Part shown: piece by piece, positions 8,235-15,128 of the stretch
How positions within the stretch are numbered: position 1 is the first letter of the stretch
Layout: every line of letters starts with the position of its first letter
NCBI GenBank assembly: GCA_900556675.1
Contig: USQE01000002.1
Location: 1-23,616, forward strand
Source of the DNA: an uncultured Collinsella sp.
Lineage (GTDB): Bacteria; Actinomycetota; Coriobacteriia; Coriobacteriales; Coriobacteriaceae
Length of the DNA: 23,616 bases
Reading direction: 5' to 3'
Position numbers and translations under genes: made by a program
Notes under the pieces: model-generated
Told to the model about the DNA's origin: nothing
Seen by the model: only the letters and a program-made list of their open reading frames with translations
The model's database searches: none

Positions 8235-8282
8235 CGGAAAGCGCATTCCATTCTTTCGCTCAATAATGGGATGCGCTTTCCG
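8235..8282. repeat. 18-bp-arm inverted repeat
   Basis: Arms 8235-8252 and 8265-8282 (core GGAAAGCGCAT) match with one mismatch, which is a G-T wobble in a plus-strand RNA. The loop is 12 bases. No T-tract follows on either side, so it is not an obvious terminator. It sits just outside the tRNA-Phe-derived repeat. Confidence 0.75.
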
Positions 8283-8284
8283 CG

Positions 8285-8354
8285 GGTCCACATAAAAGAA
8301 AAGGACCCCTTTGCAAAGGTCCTAGTCAATTCGAGGTGGCGGGGAAGGGAATCG
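8285..8354 (-). repeat. Direct repeat copy A: tRNA-Phe 3' end plus terminator
   Basis: This is a 70-bp copy of 8471-8540 with two mismatches. On the minus strand it contains the last 18 nt of tRNA-Phe (8337-8354), the spacer, and the terminator hairpin with TTTTCTTTT. It looks like an attachment-site duplication left by an element that used the tRNA-Phe 3' end, or a local duplication. Confidence 0.85.
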
Positions 8355-8470
8355 CGTCCGCGCGCTGCGCGGACGGACCGCCGCGGCGCTTGCGCGCCTT
8401 GCGAGCTACGCTGGAAAACGCTTGCGCGTTTCCTCAGCTCCGCGCCCTCACGGGGTTCGATTCCATGCAT
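8355..8470. other. Palindrome-rich insert between the direct repeats
   Basis: This 116-bp GC-rich stretch has no credible gene. It contains a 9-bp perfect palindrome with a 3-base loop (8355-8375), GGCGC-TTGC-GCGCC (8385-8398), and a longer hairpin also closed by a TTGC loop (8413-8433). At 8452-8464 a 13-base piece matches the tRNA-Phe T arm in the opposite orientation. No integrase or transposase fragment is visible. Confidence 0.6.
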
Positions 8471-8522
8471 GGTCCACATAAAAGAAAAGGACCCCTTTGC
8501 AGAGGTCCTAGTCAATTCAAGG

Positions 8523-8540
<18 letters not shown>
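8471..8540 (-). repeat. Direct repeat copy B overlapping the tRNA-Phe 3' end
   Basis: The partner of 8285-8354, offset by 186 bases. It includes the genuine 3' 18 nt of tRNA-Phe (8523-8540) and its terminator. Confidence 0.85.
8480..8509 (-). terminator. Terminator of tRNA-Phe
   Basis: The stem AGGACC/GGTCCT (8488-8493 with 8504-8509) is followed on the minus strand by a T-rich tract (TTTTCTTT). It begins 13 bases after the tRNA. An equivalent hairpin is in repeat copy A. Confidence 0.7.
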
Positions 8541-8595
<55 letters not shown>

Positions 8596-8627
8596 ATTTG
8601 AGGTGTGCCTTGTTTCAAGGCTTGATT

Positions 8628-8655
8628 AGTATAACCAAGGACGCGCTCCGGTCAA
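8628..8655 (-). promoter_or_regulatory. Promoter of tRNA-Phe
   Basis: TTGACC (8650-8655) and TATACT (8628-8633) lie 16 bases apart on the minus strand (17 if the -35 is shifted by one). The predicted 5' leader holds a perfect 6-bp hairpin GCCTTG/CAAGGC (8607-8621) just before the mature tRNA. Confidence 0.75.
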
Positions 8656-8730
8656 CCGAGAATTTGAAAAAAGTTTTTGAGCACGGCGCCAGCCACAAGG
8701 CCGACCCTATAGAACAGCACGTTAGAGACA

Positions 8731-9018
8731 TCAACCCACCGCAAGAAGTTTTTCGCTCAAGGCTGCACGGGCAAACTCACTTGGCGTCATTCCTTCAGCC
8801 GCCGCCCGACGACGAATCGCCTCCTTCATCCCTAGGGGAATCTTGACCGATAGCGTTGCCGTCCCTTCGCTTGAGAGCGGAGGCCGCCCGTGCACGATCC
8901 CCCCAACGGTATGCTCGCCGTCCGGAAACCCGCCATGCTCGTACGACTCGCACCACGCGTCAATCATTTCATCCGTTACAACCTGACCATTGGCAGCCGT
9001 ATACGCCTTGCTCATCAT
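8731..9018 (-). CDS. Ribbon-helix-helix antitoxin-like protein (orphan)
   Basis: A 95-residue protein. The C-terminal third (LSVKIPLGMKEAIRRRAAAE then GMTPSEFARAALSEKL) fits a ribbon-helix-helix DNA-binding domain: a short strand, then two helices. The N-terminal part (SKAYTAANGQVVTDEMIDAW ... GGIVHGRPPLSSEG) is probably the toxin-contacting region. A GGAAGGGG ribosome site precedes tandem ATG codons at 9018 and 9015. The start lies inside the 3' end of a 33-codon frame that looks like the stub of the cognate toxin. It would normally act as antitoxin and operon autorepressor. With no intact toxin here it may be relic or act on another locus. The family assignment comes from the fold pattern. 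Confidence 0.7.
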   Translation of the reverse strand: MMSKAYTAANGQVVTDEMIDAWCESYEHGGFPDGEHTVGGIVHGRPPLSSEGTATLSVKIPLGMKEAIRRRAAAEGMTPSEFARAALSEKLLAVG

Positions 9019-9070
9019 CGACCCCTTCCGTCAGGTGCTTTTTAGCGTTGGGATGGATCTCAACATCCAT
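8969..9070 (-). pseudogene. Toxin gene remnant (N-terminal stub)
   Basis: This 33-codon frame starts at ATG 9070 with a strong GGAGGAG site seven bases upstream and begins MDVEIHPNAKKHLTEG, which resembles the N-terminus of a small RNase-type toxin. After about 16 residues it runs into the antitoxin's ribosome site and first codons in another frame (VDDEQGVYGCQWSGCNG). A complete toxin would need some 60-80 more residues, so an internal deletion is the simplest reading. The good ribosome site argues that this was once an expressed first gene of a toxin-antitoxin pair. It might still act as a leader peptide for the antitoxin. Confidence 0.5.
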
Positions 9071-9128
9071 GCATCTTCTCCTCCATCTTACCCAATTTCG
9101 TATGACGAAAGTCCGCTGTCGCCAATTC

Positions 9129-9488
9129 TTACGCCGGCACTTGTTGAAAGGCGGGAGGTGTAGCGAGGATTGAAGGGCGTTCCAGCACCGCCCAGGCACC
9201 GGGACAGGAACACATGCGCCAAGGACGGACGTTTTCGTAGCACGCGAGGATGCTGCCGTTTCGATCGATAAAGGCAATGTCGATGGGATAGGCCATAAAG
9301 CAGGTGTGGACCGAAGAGCAGCGTGGAAACGCCATGACGAGCGGCAACCCGTTGGCGGCAATCGGCGACCGCCCCAGCATGCCACGCAGGCGCACGGCAA
9401 ACGACTCCGCCACCACAAACTCCGCAGGCGTCCAACCCAGCCTGCTGAGCGCCCGCGCGTAGGCAATATAGGATGAGACCGCGTTCAC
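9129..9488 (-). CDS. DUF192 domain protein at the end of the tad operon
   Basis: A 119-residue protein of the DUF192 family, function unknown. Landmarks are the opening ESFAVRLRGMLGRSP (28-42), LPLVMAFPRCSSVHTCFMAY (48-67) and the IDIAFIDRNGSIL strand pair (69-81), followed by WRMCSCPGAWAVLE. Cysteines 57, 63, 93 and 95 are candidates for a metal or disulfide cluster. The GTG start at 9488 overlaps the TGA stop of the preceding TadE-like gene (GTGA), so it is translationally coupled and is the last gene of the operon. No terminator is evident in the 58 bases before the toxin stub. DUF192 proteins are often found beside actinobacterial tad genes; their role there is not known to me. Confidence 0.8.
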   Translation of the reverse strand: MNAVSSYIAYARALSRLGWTPAEFVVAESFAVRLRGMLGRSPIAANGLPLVMAFPRCSSVHTCFMAYPIDIAFIDRNGSILACYENVRPWRMCSCPGAWAVLERPSILATPPAFQQVPA

Positions 9489-9961
9489 GTGACCACCCCC
9501 GGACGCCACGGGTCGACTGTCACTGCGCGCTCGTGCGACAACTGTGCCGGTGCCCCCAGCGAAACGCCGGCGATGCTGAGCGAGCTCGGCCACGGCTCGT
9601 AGCGCATGGTGCAGGTATAGGTCCTAAACGTGCCGGAAAGCGAAAGCAGACCGCCATCCGATGTCGTCGCACCCTGCTCGCTTGAGACCTCGATCTGCAA
9701 GTCATAGCCTTCCATGGCATGTTGGATCTGAGCCTGAACGGTCGCGGAGGAATCGATGGAGTTGCCATCGCCCTCCCCGCTCGGCGCCACGGCATGCGCT
9801 AGCACGATATCGGGCACCACGCGATCGAAGCGCGCGACCGCGTCGGCAAAGACCATGACGTTGTACACGATAAGCGCCAGAACCAGCAGGACGGGCGTGA
9901 CCACGGCCATCTCGACCGTCGCCTGGGCGCGCTCCTCGCACAGGCGCGTGCGGATGCCCAT
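9485..9961 (-). CDS. TadE-like pseudopilin (second copy)
   Basis: A 158-residue minor pilin-like protein. A short positive leader with EERAQATVEMAVV at residues 9-21 is followed by one transmembrane helix (about 18-42, VVTPVLLVLALIVYN) and an extracytoplasmic domain. The putative prepilin peptidase site is A-Q-A-T-V-E, with Glu at +5 but Ala instead of Gly at -1. The ATG at 9961 overlaps the TAA stop of the TadG-like gene by one base (TAATG). The stop overlaps the next start (GTGA). TadE proteins are processed like Flp and are needed for pilus assembly in studied systems; this one probably forms a subcomplex with its TadE and TadG neighbours. Confidence 0.78.
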   Translation of the reverse strand: MGIRTRLCEERAQATVEMAVVTPVLLVLALIVYNVMVFADAVARFDRVVPDIVLAHAVAPSGEGDGNSIDSSATVQAQIQHAMEGYDLQIEVSSEQGATTSDGGLLSLSGTFRTYTCTMRYEPWPSSLSIAGVSLGAPAQLSHERAVTVDPWRPGVVT

Positions 9962-12126
9962 TACGACCCACCGCCCAAGGCACCCGCCAGCGTGGCGACA
10001 TCGACGGTAAGTGGGATGGAACCGCCGCCGGGCAGCGGAATCTCCGCAAGCGTGAACACCGTGCCGCTGATGGTGCGCTCGACTTGATATTCCAGCGCCT
10101 CGCAAAGCGCCTTGGGATCGGTCACGCCCAGCGGAATACTTCGTAGCTTGTCCTGCGCATTAGAAAGACCTGTGATGTCAGACCCCGGGCTCTTGATGAC
10201 GTTGGCGGTGTCGGTCAACACCGGCTTTCGCAGGCGCAAATCGCACGGTTCCAAGCCCAGCGCCGCCACGGACGCCGAAACGGTATCGCCGAGCCACGAC
10301 GCAATGGAGCCCAGCGCGCCACTGTCCCCTCCCAGGTCATCGATCATCTCATCCATAAGCTCGTCGGCCGAGCCCTGGATGTCTCCGTATCCCACAAGCA
10401 GCCGTCCCCAAACATCCATGACGTCATCGAGTACACCGGCAACGCCACCCGAACGCTCCTCCAGCGTCGAGAAAAACCGCGAGAGAACGTTGTTCTGCGC
10501 CGTCGCGTCATCGGGCGCCAGCACCGCAGCAGAGATCGCGCCGCGATCGCCAAGCCTGACTGTCGTGTTAAACGAAGAGTTGAGCTCATCGGGGCTCGAG
10601 ATGGCACCCGAAACCGCAAGGGCGACCACGCCATTGCGGCCGGGCGGGGCGATACGCGGACGCTCGCCCGAAAGCGCTTTAATGGCCTCGTCAAACGCAT
10701 TGCCCGCACGGTCAGCCTCGTCCTCGGTCTGGCGCATGAGCTCGAGCTCTTTGTTGCGGCATTCGACGTAGTCTTCCAGAGCGCCTTTGAACTCATCAAA
10801 GTGGTACTCGAAGCCGTTTTCGATAGAAGTCGAAGGAGCCGCAACGGCGCCGAGCGACGAAACACCAAAATGGCATCTGTTGCATTTGTCCTGCCCGTCA
10901 TAAGCAGCGACCGAGGCTAGCCCGCCTGGCGTCCCTTTCTTATAGTTGGGGCAGCTCGTTCCATAATGCAGATACGTTTTGCCATCGTTGGTACTAGTTG
11001 GCCACGCCGCATCGGTATAGAGTTCCGTCGCTCGCACCTCGTCAGTGTTGCGCGGCAACAGCGGAATATAGGAAGTGGTCCGGTCTCCGTCTTTGGTTAT
11101 ATATGCGCGATTGACCTCTGCGCTCGCATAGGTATAGAACGCCTTGCGCGCCGCCGACTCCGCCTTCGTCTCGACGCTTGAGCCTTGAGGCGCCTCGTTT
11201 GCAAGGCGCAAGCGGTAATAGGCCTTCGCGCGATCGAGCGCCACTTGCGGCTCCCATGTGACGCTCGAGGCATAGTGCGGATTCTCAATATCCGAAAGCT
11301 TCGCCAAACTCCTCGCGCGTTCCCACATGCATGAGCAACTGCCGACCGAAGCCGGATCCGACCCGCCGCAATCCGCAAGCCAGGCGCGCTCTTTTGCTTT
11401 CGCCGTCTCCTCCGAGGCCTTCTGCAGCTCATCTGCTGCGCGTTCCAGATCTTTCGATGTGTCTTTAATGACATCGGTCGAGATCTCGGACCCCTCGAGC
11501 GCAACGAAATCCGACTCGGACGTCCTGGGCACGGCAAGCGCCGTACCGGTATAGGTCGCACCCTCGGTATCCTGCGCCGACACGGCCTGCGTAGCTCGCG
11601 CGGCAACCAGATACGGTAGAGCCGTCTCGATTTTCTGCAGGCCCTTGGAGGCGCTTTTGGCAAACTTATTGCGCGTTTTAATGATCTCGATCCCCGTGTC
11701 GACCATATCGCCCGCGGCAAGCTCGGCACCCGGAATAAGGATGGCGACCAAGCCGGTGCCGATCGTGGCAAACCCCGCTAGGCCCAAGCTCAATATGCTC
11801 GCATCCACCACTGTCGCAGCCGTATGGTAGGACGACACCACATTGGCGCCTGCCAGCGCGCCGCTATCGGCAGCCGCCTGGGTGTCCCCGGCACGCGACA
11901 TGCTCCATATCGCCGCCGTCGACGAAAACAGCAACGTGAGCACCACCAAGATGACCACCGCAGAGGAGAGCGTGGTATAGGCACCGTCTTCGATAAACAG
12001 GTCGATCCCGGCTCGACCCATAAAGCCGCCTCGCTTGCAGCGAGCACGCGGTCGGCAACGGCCCGCAAGCCCCCTCGTCACCTTCAACAGGCAGCGCTTA
12101 ATCCCATGCAGCAATCCATGAATCAT
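9961..12126 (-). CDS. Large TadG-like surface protein of the Flp pilus locus
   Basis: 721 residues. A basic N-terminus leads to EDGAYTTLSSAVVIL and one transmembrane helix (about 52-76), then a large extracytoplasmic region. GDTQAAADSGALAGAN (80-94) is the usual segment after the TadG helix. A coiled-coil stretch spans about 222-250. Cysteines cluster unusually: C253, C264, C266, C392 and a CNRCH motif at 415-419. I see no von Willebrand A signature. I chose ATG 12126 because GGAGGGA lies just upstream; it overlaps the preceding gene by 29 bases. A later ATG at 12021 is possible. In studied Tad systems TadG anchors the pilus or regulates it. Its place between two TadE genes supports that role. 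Confidence 0.75.
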   Translation of the reverse strand: MIHGLLHGIKRCLLKVTRGLAGRCRPRARCKRGGFMGRAGIDLFIEDGAYTTLSSAVVILVVLTLLFSSTAAIWSMSRAGDTQAAADSGALAGANVVSSYHTAATVVDASILSLGLAGFATIGTGLVAILIPGAELAAGDMVDTGIEIIKTRNKFAKSASKGLQKIETALPYLVAARATQAVSAQDTEGATYTGTALAVPRTSESDFVALEGSEISTDVIKDTSKDLERAADELQKASEETAKAKERAWLADCGGSDPASVGSCSCMWERARSLAKLSDIENPHYASSVTWEPQVALDRAKAYYRLRLANEAPQGSSVETKAESAARKAFYTYASAEVNRAYITKDGDRTTSYIPLLPRNTDEVRATELYTDAAWPTSTNDGKTYLHYGTSCPNYKKGTPGGLASVAAYDGQDKCNRCHFGVSSLGAVAAPSTSIENGFEYHFDEFKGALEDYVECRNKELELMRQTEDEADRAGNAFDEAIKALSGERPRIAPPGRNGVVALAVSGAISSPDELNSSFNTTVRLGDRGAISAAVLAPDDATAQNNVLSRFFSTLEERSGGVAGVLDDVMDVWGRLLVGYGDIQGSADELMDEMIDDLGGDSGALGSIASWLGDTVSASVAALGLEPCDLRLRKPVLTDTANVIKSPGSDITGLSNAQDKLRSIPLGVTDPKALCEALEYQVERTISGTVFTLAEIPLPGGGSIPLTVDVATLAGALGGGS

Positions 12127-12598
12127 AATCTCCCTCCAGCCACTCGGGACGCGATCGATACGAGACGTCGACCTTAAGCTCGACATAGCCGTTATGGCCT
12201 GCGCCACCCATAGCCTGCGCAAACGCACCGATCACGGGCAGCGGTTTAACCTCGCCGGTAACGGAAACGGACGAGACGCCGCCCGCATCGGCCCGACCAA
12301 GCTCGATATCCCACGACAGGGGCCCGCCGGCATGGAAAATCGAAACGTCGGGAACCGCGGCAAGACGGCGGCGGGCAAACTCCTTAATATCCTCGTCATC
12401 CCCCACCGTCGTCGTGGTCATGAGCCGCGCGGTCTCGGCGGCGGCAGACTCCATGACCGCGCGTGTATAGAGCAGGCACACCGGCTGCAGCGCCAACAGG
12501 ACGAGCGTCAGAAACGTCGGCAGTAGGAATGCCGCCTCGACCGTAGACTGCGCCCGGTCCTCGCGCGTGACATCAATAGAGCACGATGTCCTTAGCAC
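12098..12598 (-). CDS. tadE: TadE-like pseudopilin
   Basis: A minor pseudopilin-like protein: leader, then REDRAQSTVEAAFLLPTFL with one transmembrane helix, then an extracytoplasmic domain of about 115 residues. The peptidase site again reads A-Q-S-T-V-E. The start is uncertain. No in-frame ATG occurs near the leader. I give GTG 12598 (166 residues), which overlaps the preceding gene by 26 bases but has no good ribosome site. A non-standard ATT at 12577, just before that gene's stop, would give a shorter leader. The stop at 12098 lies inside the TadG-like gene, whose ribosome site is in the final codons here, so translation of the two is coupled. Confidence 0.72.
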   Translation of the reverse strand: MLRTSCSIDVTREDRAQSTVEAAFLLPTFLTLVLLALQPVCLLYTRAVMESAAAETARLMTTTTVGDDEDIKEFARRRLAAVPDVSIFHAGGPLSWDIELGRADAGGVSSVSVTGEVKPLPVIGAFAQAMGGAGHNGYVELKVDVSYRSRPEWLEGDYDSWIAAWD

Positions 12599-12791
12599 CC
12601 GCAGCAGCGTCGACAACCGATGTCGAGGTGACGCCGTGAGACGCCGTCCTCTCGACCAGCGCCGCCAAGCGCCCATCGGCACCGGCACGCCAAAGCCCTG
12701 CGATCGCCAGCACGATGGAAAGCAGTGCCACCGTGACGATGGCGTATTCGACCGTTGCCTGGGCAGATTCCTCACGCAGGACATCATGCAT
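12573..12791 (-). CDS. Second Flp-like prepilin
   Basis: A 72-residue protein with LREESAQATVEYAIVTV (5-21) and a transmembrane helix to about residue 32, then a short polar tail ending KDIVLY. The Glu-Tyr pair at the +5/+6 position is the Flp hallmark, while the A-x-V-E core resembles TadE, so it sits between the two types. The leader before the predicted cut is only about 10 residues, against about 35 in the main Flp. ATG 12791 directly follows the previous stop (one base gap), with a GGAGG-like site (AGGAGGGG) upstream. It could be a minor pilin or an alternative major subunit. Confidence 0.75.
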   Translation of the reverse strand: MHDVLREESAQATVEYAIVTVALLSIVLAIAGLWRAGADGRLAALVERTASHGVTSTSVVDAAAGAKDIVLY

Positions 12792-12792
12792 T

Positions 12793-13356
12793 TCACGACC
12801 CCTCCTTTGAGTTCATTGTCTGCGGGGTCAGGCGGACCACGCGCAGACGACACGAAGTATCACCAGCATCCGCGGCAACCGTCACCATATCGACCCAGCC
12901 GCGTCCGTCACGCACGATGGCGCCCCACACGTTGCCCTTGATGTCAAGATAGCCGCTCAGAGCAAGTTGTGCCGTGGGCACCTCGCGATAGGCACGCAGC
13001 ATATCCGCCGCCGCTTCGGTCATCGGTCGGCACTCGGACCATGCGAGACGAACAGCGACGGCATTGTTTGCAGATGAACCCGTTGCAGCGTCCGCTCGCT
13101 CGTCGAGTGCTTGCAAGAACGTTTGCGCCGTGACGGCGGCATTCGCATCGGCCGCGTCTCGCGCATCGTCTATTTGAGACGCCGCAGCCGAACCCGATCC
13201 CGCATCCGCGGCAGCCCCTAAACGTTGTTGCCGTGCTGCGTTAAGCCCCCAAACCGCCACTGCCACCGCCACGACCGCACAGGCGAGCACCAGCAACGCG
13301 CCGACGGGACGGGCGCCCTCTACAGGCTGTTGATGCCCTCGCTGATAGCGCTCCAT
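12793..13356 (-). CDS. Membrane-anchored protein of unknown function in the tad operon
   Basis: A 187-residue protein that I do not recognise. It has one N-terminal transmembrane helix (about 18-39, VGALLVLACAVVAVAVAVWG). An Ala/Asp-rich, possibly helical stalk (45-95) follows, and then a C-terminal domain with two cysteines (in SECRPMTEA and DTSCRLRVV). It lacks the A-Q-x-T-x-E pilin motif. ATG 13356 overlaps flp by 37 bases and has only a weak AAGG site, so the true start may be later. It ends one base before the Flp-like gene. Position between two pilin genes suggests an assembly or minor-subunit role; that is inference. Confidence 0.62.
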   Translation of the reverse strand: MERYQRGHQQPVEGARPVGALLVLACAVVAVAVAVWGLNAARQQRLGAAADAGSGSAAASQIDDARDAADANAAVTAQTFLQALDERADAATGSSANNAVAVRLAWSECRPMTEAAADMLRAYREVPTAQLALSGYLDIKGNVWGAIVRDGRGWVDMVTVAADAGDTSCRLRVVRLTPQTMNSKEGS

Positions 13357-13553
13357 AGATCTTGGACCTTGCCCTTAAATGCGACGATGGCAATGATGGC
13401 GATCACCACGAGCACACCGACCAGGATGGCGTACTCGGTGGTGCCCTGCGCGCTCTCCTCCCGCAGCAGTTCCTCGGCACGCTGGCGAGCGTGAATTGAC
13501 TGGCAAAACGCCCAGCTCCAGACCTTGCCAGCAACGTCAGTCATCGTATTCAT
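13320..13553 (-). CDS. flp: Flp-type major pilin
   Basis: A 77-residue prepilin with a leader of about 35 residues, longer than usual for Flp. EESAQGTTEYAILVGVLVV (32-50) then carries the +5/+6 Glu-Tyr pair, and a continuous hydrophobic helix runs to residue 59 (IAIIAIVAFKG). A short amphipathic tail ends SEGINSL. The mature pilin would be about 42 residues. The predicted peptidase site has Ala35 at -1 instead of the usual Gly. The ATG at 13553 has a GAGGA site four bases upstream. The gene lies ten bases after tadC. Flp subunits are processed by a TadV-type peptidase (not in this window) and polymerised by the CpaF/TadB/TadC machine encoded just upstream. Confidence 0.88.
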   Translation of the reverse strand: MNTMTDVAGKVWSWAFCQSIHARQRAEELLREESAQGTTEYAILVGVLVVIAIIAIVAFKGKVQDLWSAISEGINSL

Positions 13554-13563
13554 GTATTCCTCC

Positions 13564-14205
13564 CTACATCATCCCGCCTGCTCCCAGCAGCGGGCCCAAT
13601 ATGGACAGAAGCAACGCCGGCAAGATGAGCGTGCCGGTGGGAATCAGCAGCTTGACCGGCGCGCGCTCAATCTCGCGCTCGACTGCAGCGCGATGGGCCG
13701 CGCGAATCTCGCGACTTTGAGCCGCCAGCGTCTCGGCAAGCGGGGCACCGAGGGCAAGCGCCTGCCCCGCTGTGATGGCAAAGGTCTCGAGCGCCCGCAC
13801 ATCCAGGTCGCGCGCGGCCGCCAGAAGCTCGTCCTCGCGCGTCCCCACGCCCACCTGCCACGCCATGCAGGCTCGCTCAAGGCGGATCGCCAACGTCGAT
13901 CGGCGATTGGCGCAAAAAACCTCAAGCGCCGCATCGAACGAAAGGCCGGCCGAAAGCCCCAGACGCACCACGTCGATCATCTCGGACACCTCGCCAAGCG
14001 ACACCTGCGCCGTACCACCCGTGCCGAGCATGCCCTTCAACCGTGTTACCAGGACATCGGTCACCGAGCGGGCAGCCGCGACAACCAGCAGCGCCTCGCA
14101 TTTGCAGACCTGGGCGATCTTGCATGCGTCCGCACGATTGAGCCCCGTCGCGACAAACACGCTGAGCGCGCACAGGCATGCCGCGACCCCGACCAGGGCG
14201 CTCAT
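13564..14205 (-). CDS. tadC: Flp pilus inner-membrane platform protein TadC
   Basis: One of the two GspF-type membrane proteins on which the CpaF ATPase acts. The 213 residues contain an N-terminal helix (2-20), a cytoplasmic four-helix GspF-like segment (about 65-170, with EMIDVVRLGLSAGLSFDAAL and AITAGQALALGAPLAETL) and a C-terminal hydrophobic helix (LLIPTGTLILPALLLSILG, about 188-206). It is shorter than proteobacterial TadC (about 300 residues), in line with compact actinobacterial versions. ATG 14205 overlaps the tadB stop as ATGA, with GTGGAG just upstream. Confidence 0.85.
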   Translation of the reverse strand: MSALVGVAACLCALSVFVATGLNRADACKIAQVCKCEALLVVAAARSVTDVLVTRLKGMLGTGGTAQVSLGEVSEMIDVVRLGLSAGLSFDAALEVFCANRRSTLAIRLERACMAWQVGVGTREDELLAAARDLDVRALETFAITAGQALALGAPLAETLAAQSREIRAAHRAAVEREIERAPVKLLIPTGTLILPALLLSILGPLLGAGGMM

Positions 14206-15128
14206 AGCTCCACCCGCATAATGCGCCGGATAACCACCAGCGCGACGGCGTTGAGGGCAAGTCCCAGTACCACGGCACCGGCACCCGCCGGCGTTGCAAG
14301 GCCGCGGCGAAAGTCGGCCGAAAGCAGCGCCAGCACCGCGCACATCCCCGCCGGCATCGCCGAGACCATGTGTGCCGACATACGAGCCTGCGATGTCTTG
14401 ACGTCCAAGCGGCGCTTGAGCTCAATGCGCTCCCCCACCATGCTCGACGCCTCGGACAACAGGTCGGCAAGCGGGGCACCGGTTCGCTGCGACACCTTAA
14501 GCGCCAAGGTGACAAGCGAAAGGCCGGGGGCATCGATACGGTCGAGTAGGTCATCCAACGCATCAGTCGCCGAGACGCCGCAGTCGATCGCCGCCGCCAC
14601 GCGCAAAAACTCGGTATGCACCGGCTCTTGCGCGTGAGTTCCCACAAACCTCATGCCCTGGGCCAGCGAATGACCCGAGGCGAGCGACATAGAGAGCGCC
14701 GTAAAGGCCTCGGGCATGGCTTCTTCCACATCGTGTTGCTCGCGGCGACGGTCGAAGGTGTCGCGAGCGGCACCTACGCCAAACGGTGCGAGCAGCCCCA
14801 GGACAAAGCCGATGGGCGACAGCGATACGACAGTCAGGGCAATGCCGCAGACACCACTCGACAGCAGTAAGCATGCCAGTCGCGCCTTGTCATCCTCGAT
14901 GACAAGGCCAACGCGATGTGCCGGAACCAGCGCCGCCCAGGAGTGGGCAATCTTTTTTAGCAGGTCGTTTTCTACCAACTCGCGCGGCAGCCTCTCGGCA
15001 ACCGACTCAAGCGCATGACTGACCAGCTCCGCCGGCGGCACGCGCGGCGCACGAGGCTCCGCCCCACACGCCACCGCGGCCGAAAGCCCCGTCAAGCCCC
15101 CTACGACGAGGGGCACAGCGACCTCCAT
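14202..15128 (-). CDS. tadB: Flp pilus inner-membrane platform protein TadB
   Basis: The partner GspF-family protein of TadC, 308 residues. It has an N-terminal helix, a central pair of hydrophobic helices (about 88-122, CLLLSSGVCGIALTVVSL), a GspF-type segment (EAMPEAFTALSMSLASGHSL then LDRIDAPGLSLVTLALKVSQ) and a C-terminal helix pair near 260-300. ATG 15128 overlaps the cpaF end by 28 bases and has a strong GAGGAGG ribosome site inside the cpaF coding sequence. The stop overlaps tadC (ATGA). Gene order tadZ-cpaF-tadB-tadC is the classic one. Confidence 0.87.
   Translation of the reverse strand: MEVAVPLVVGGLTGLSAAVACGAEPRAPRVPPAELVSHALESVAERLPRELVENDLLKKIAHSWAALVPAHRVGLVIEDDKARLACLLLSSGVCGIALTVVSLSPIGFVLGLLAPFGVGAARDTFDRRREQHDVEEAMPEAFTALSMSLASGHSLAQGMRFVGTHAQEPVHTEFLRVAAAIDCGVSATDALDDLLDRIDAPGLSLVTLALKVSQRTGAPLADLLSEASSMVGERIELKRRLDVKTSQARMSAHMVSAMPAGMCAVLALLSADFRRGLATPAGAGAVVLGLALNAVALVVIRRIMRVEL

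Noticed and set aside
8042..8515. Minus-strand open frame of 157 codons across the repeat region
   Set aside because: It reads through the terminator hairpins and both direct repeat copies, producing a repeated peptide (AKGSFSFMW) that only reflects the DNA repeat. It has no ribosome site and no recognisable domain.
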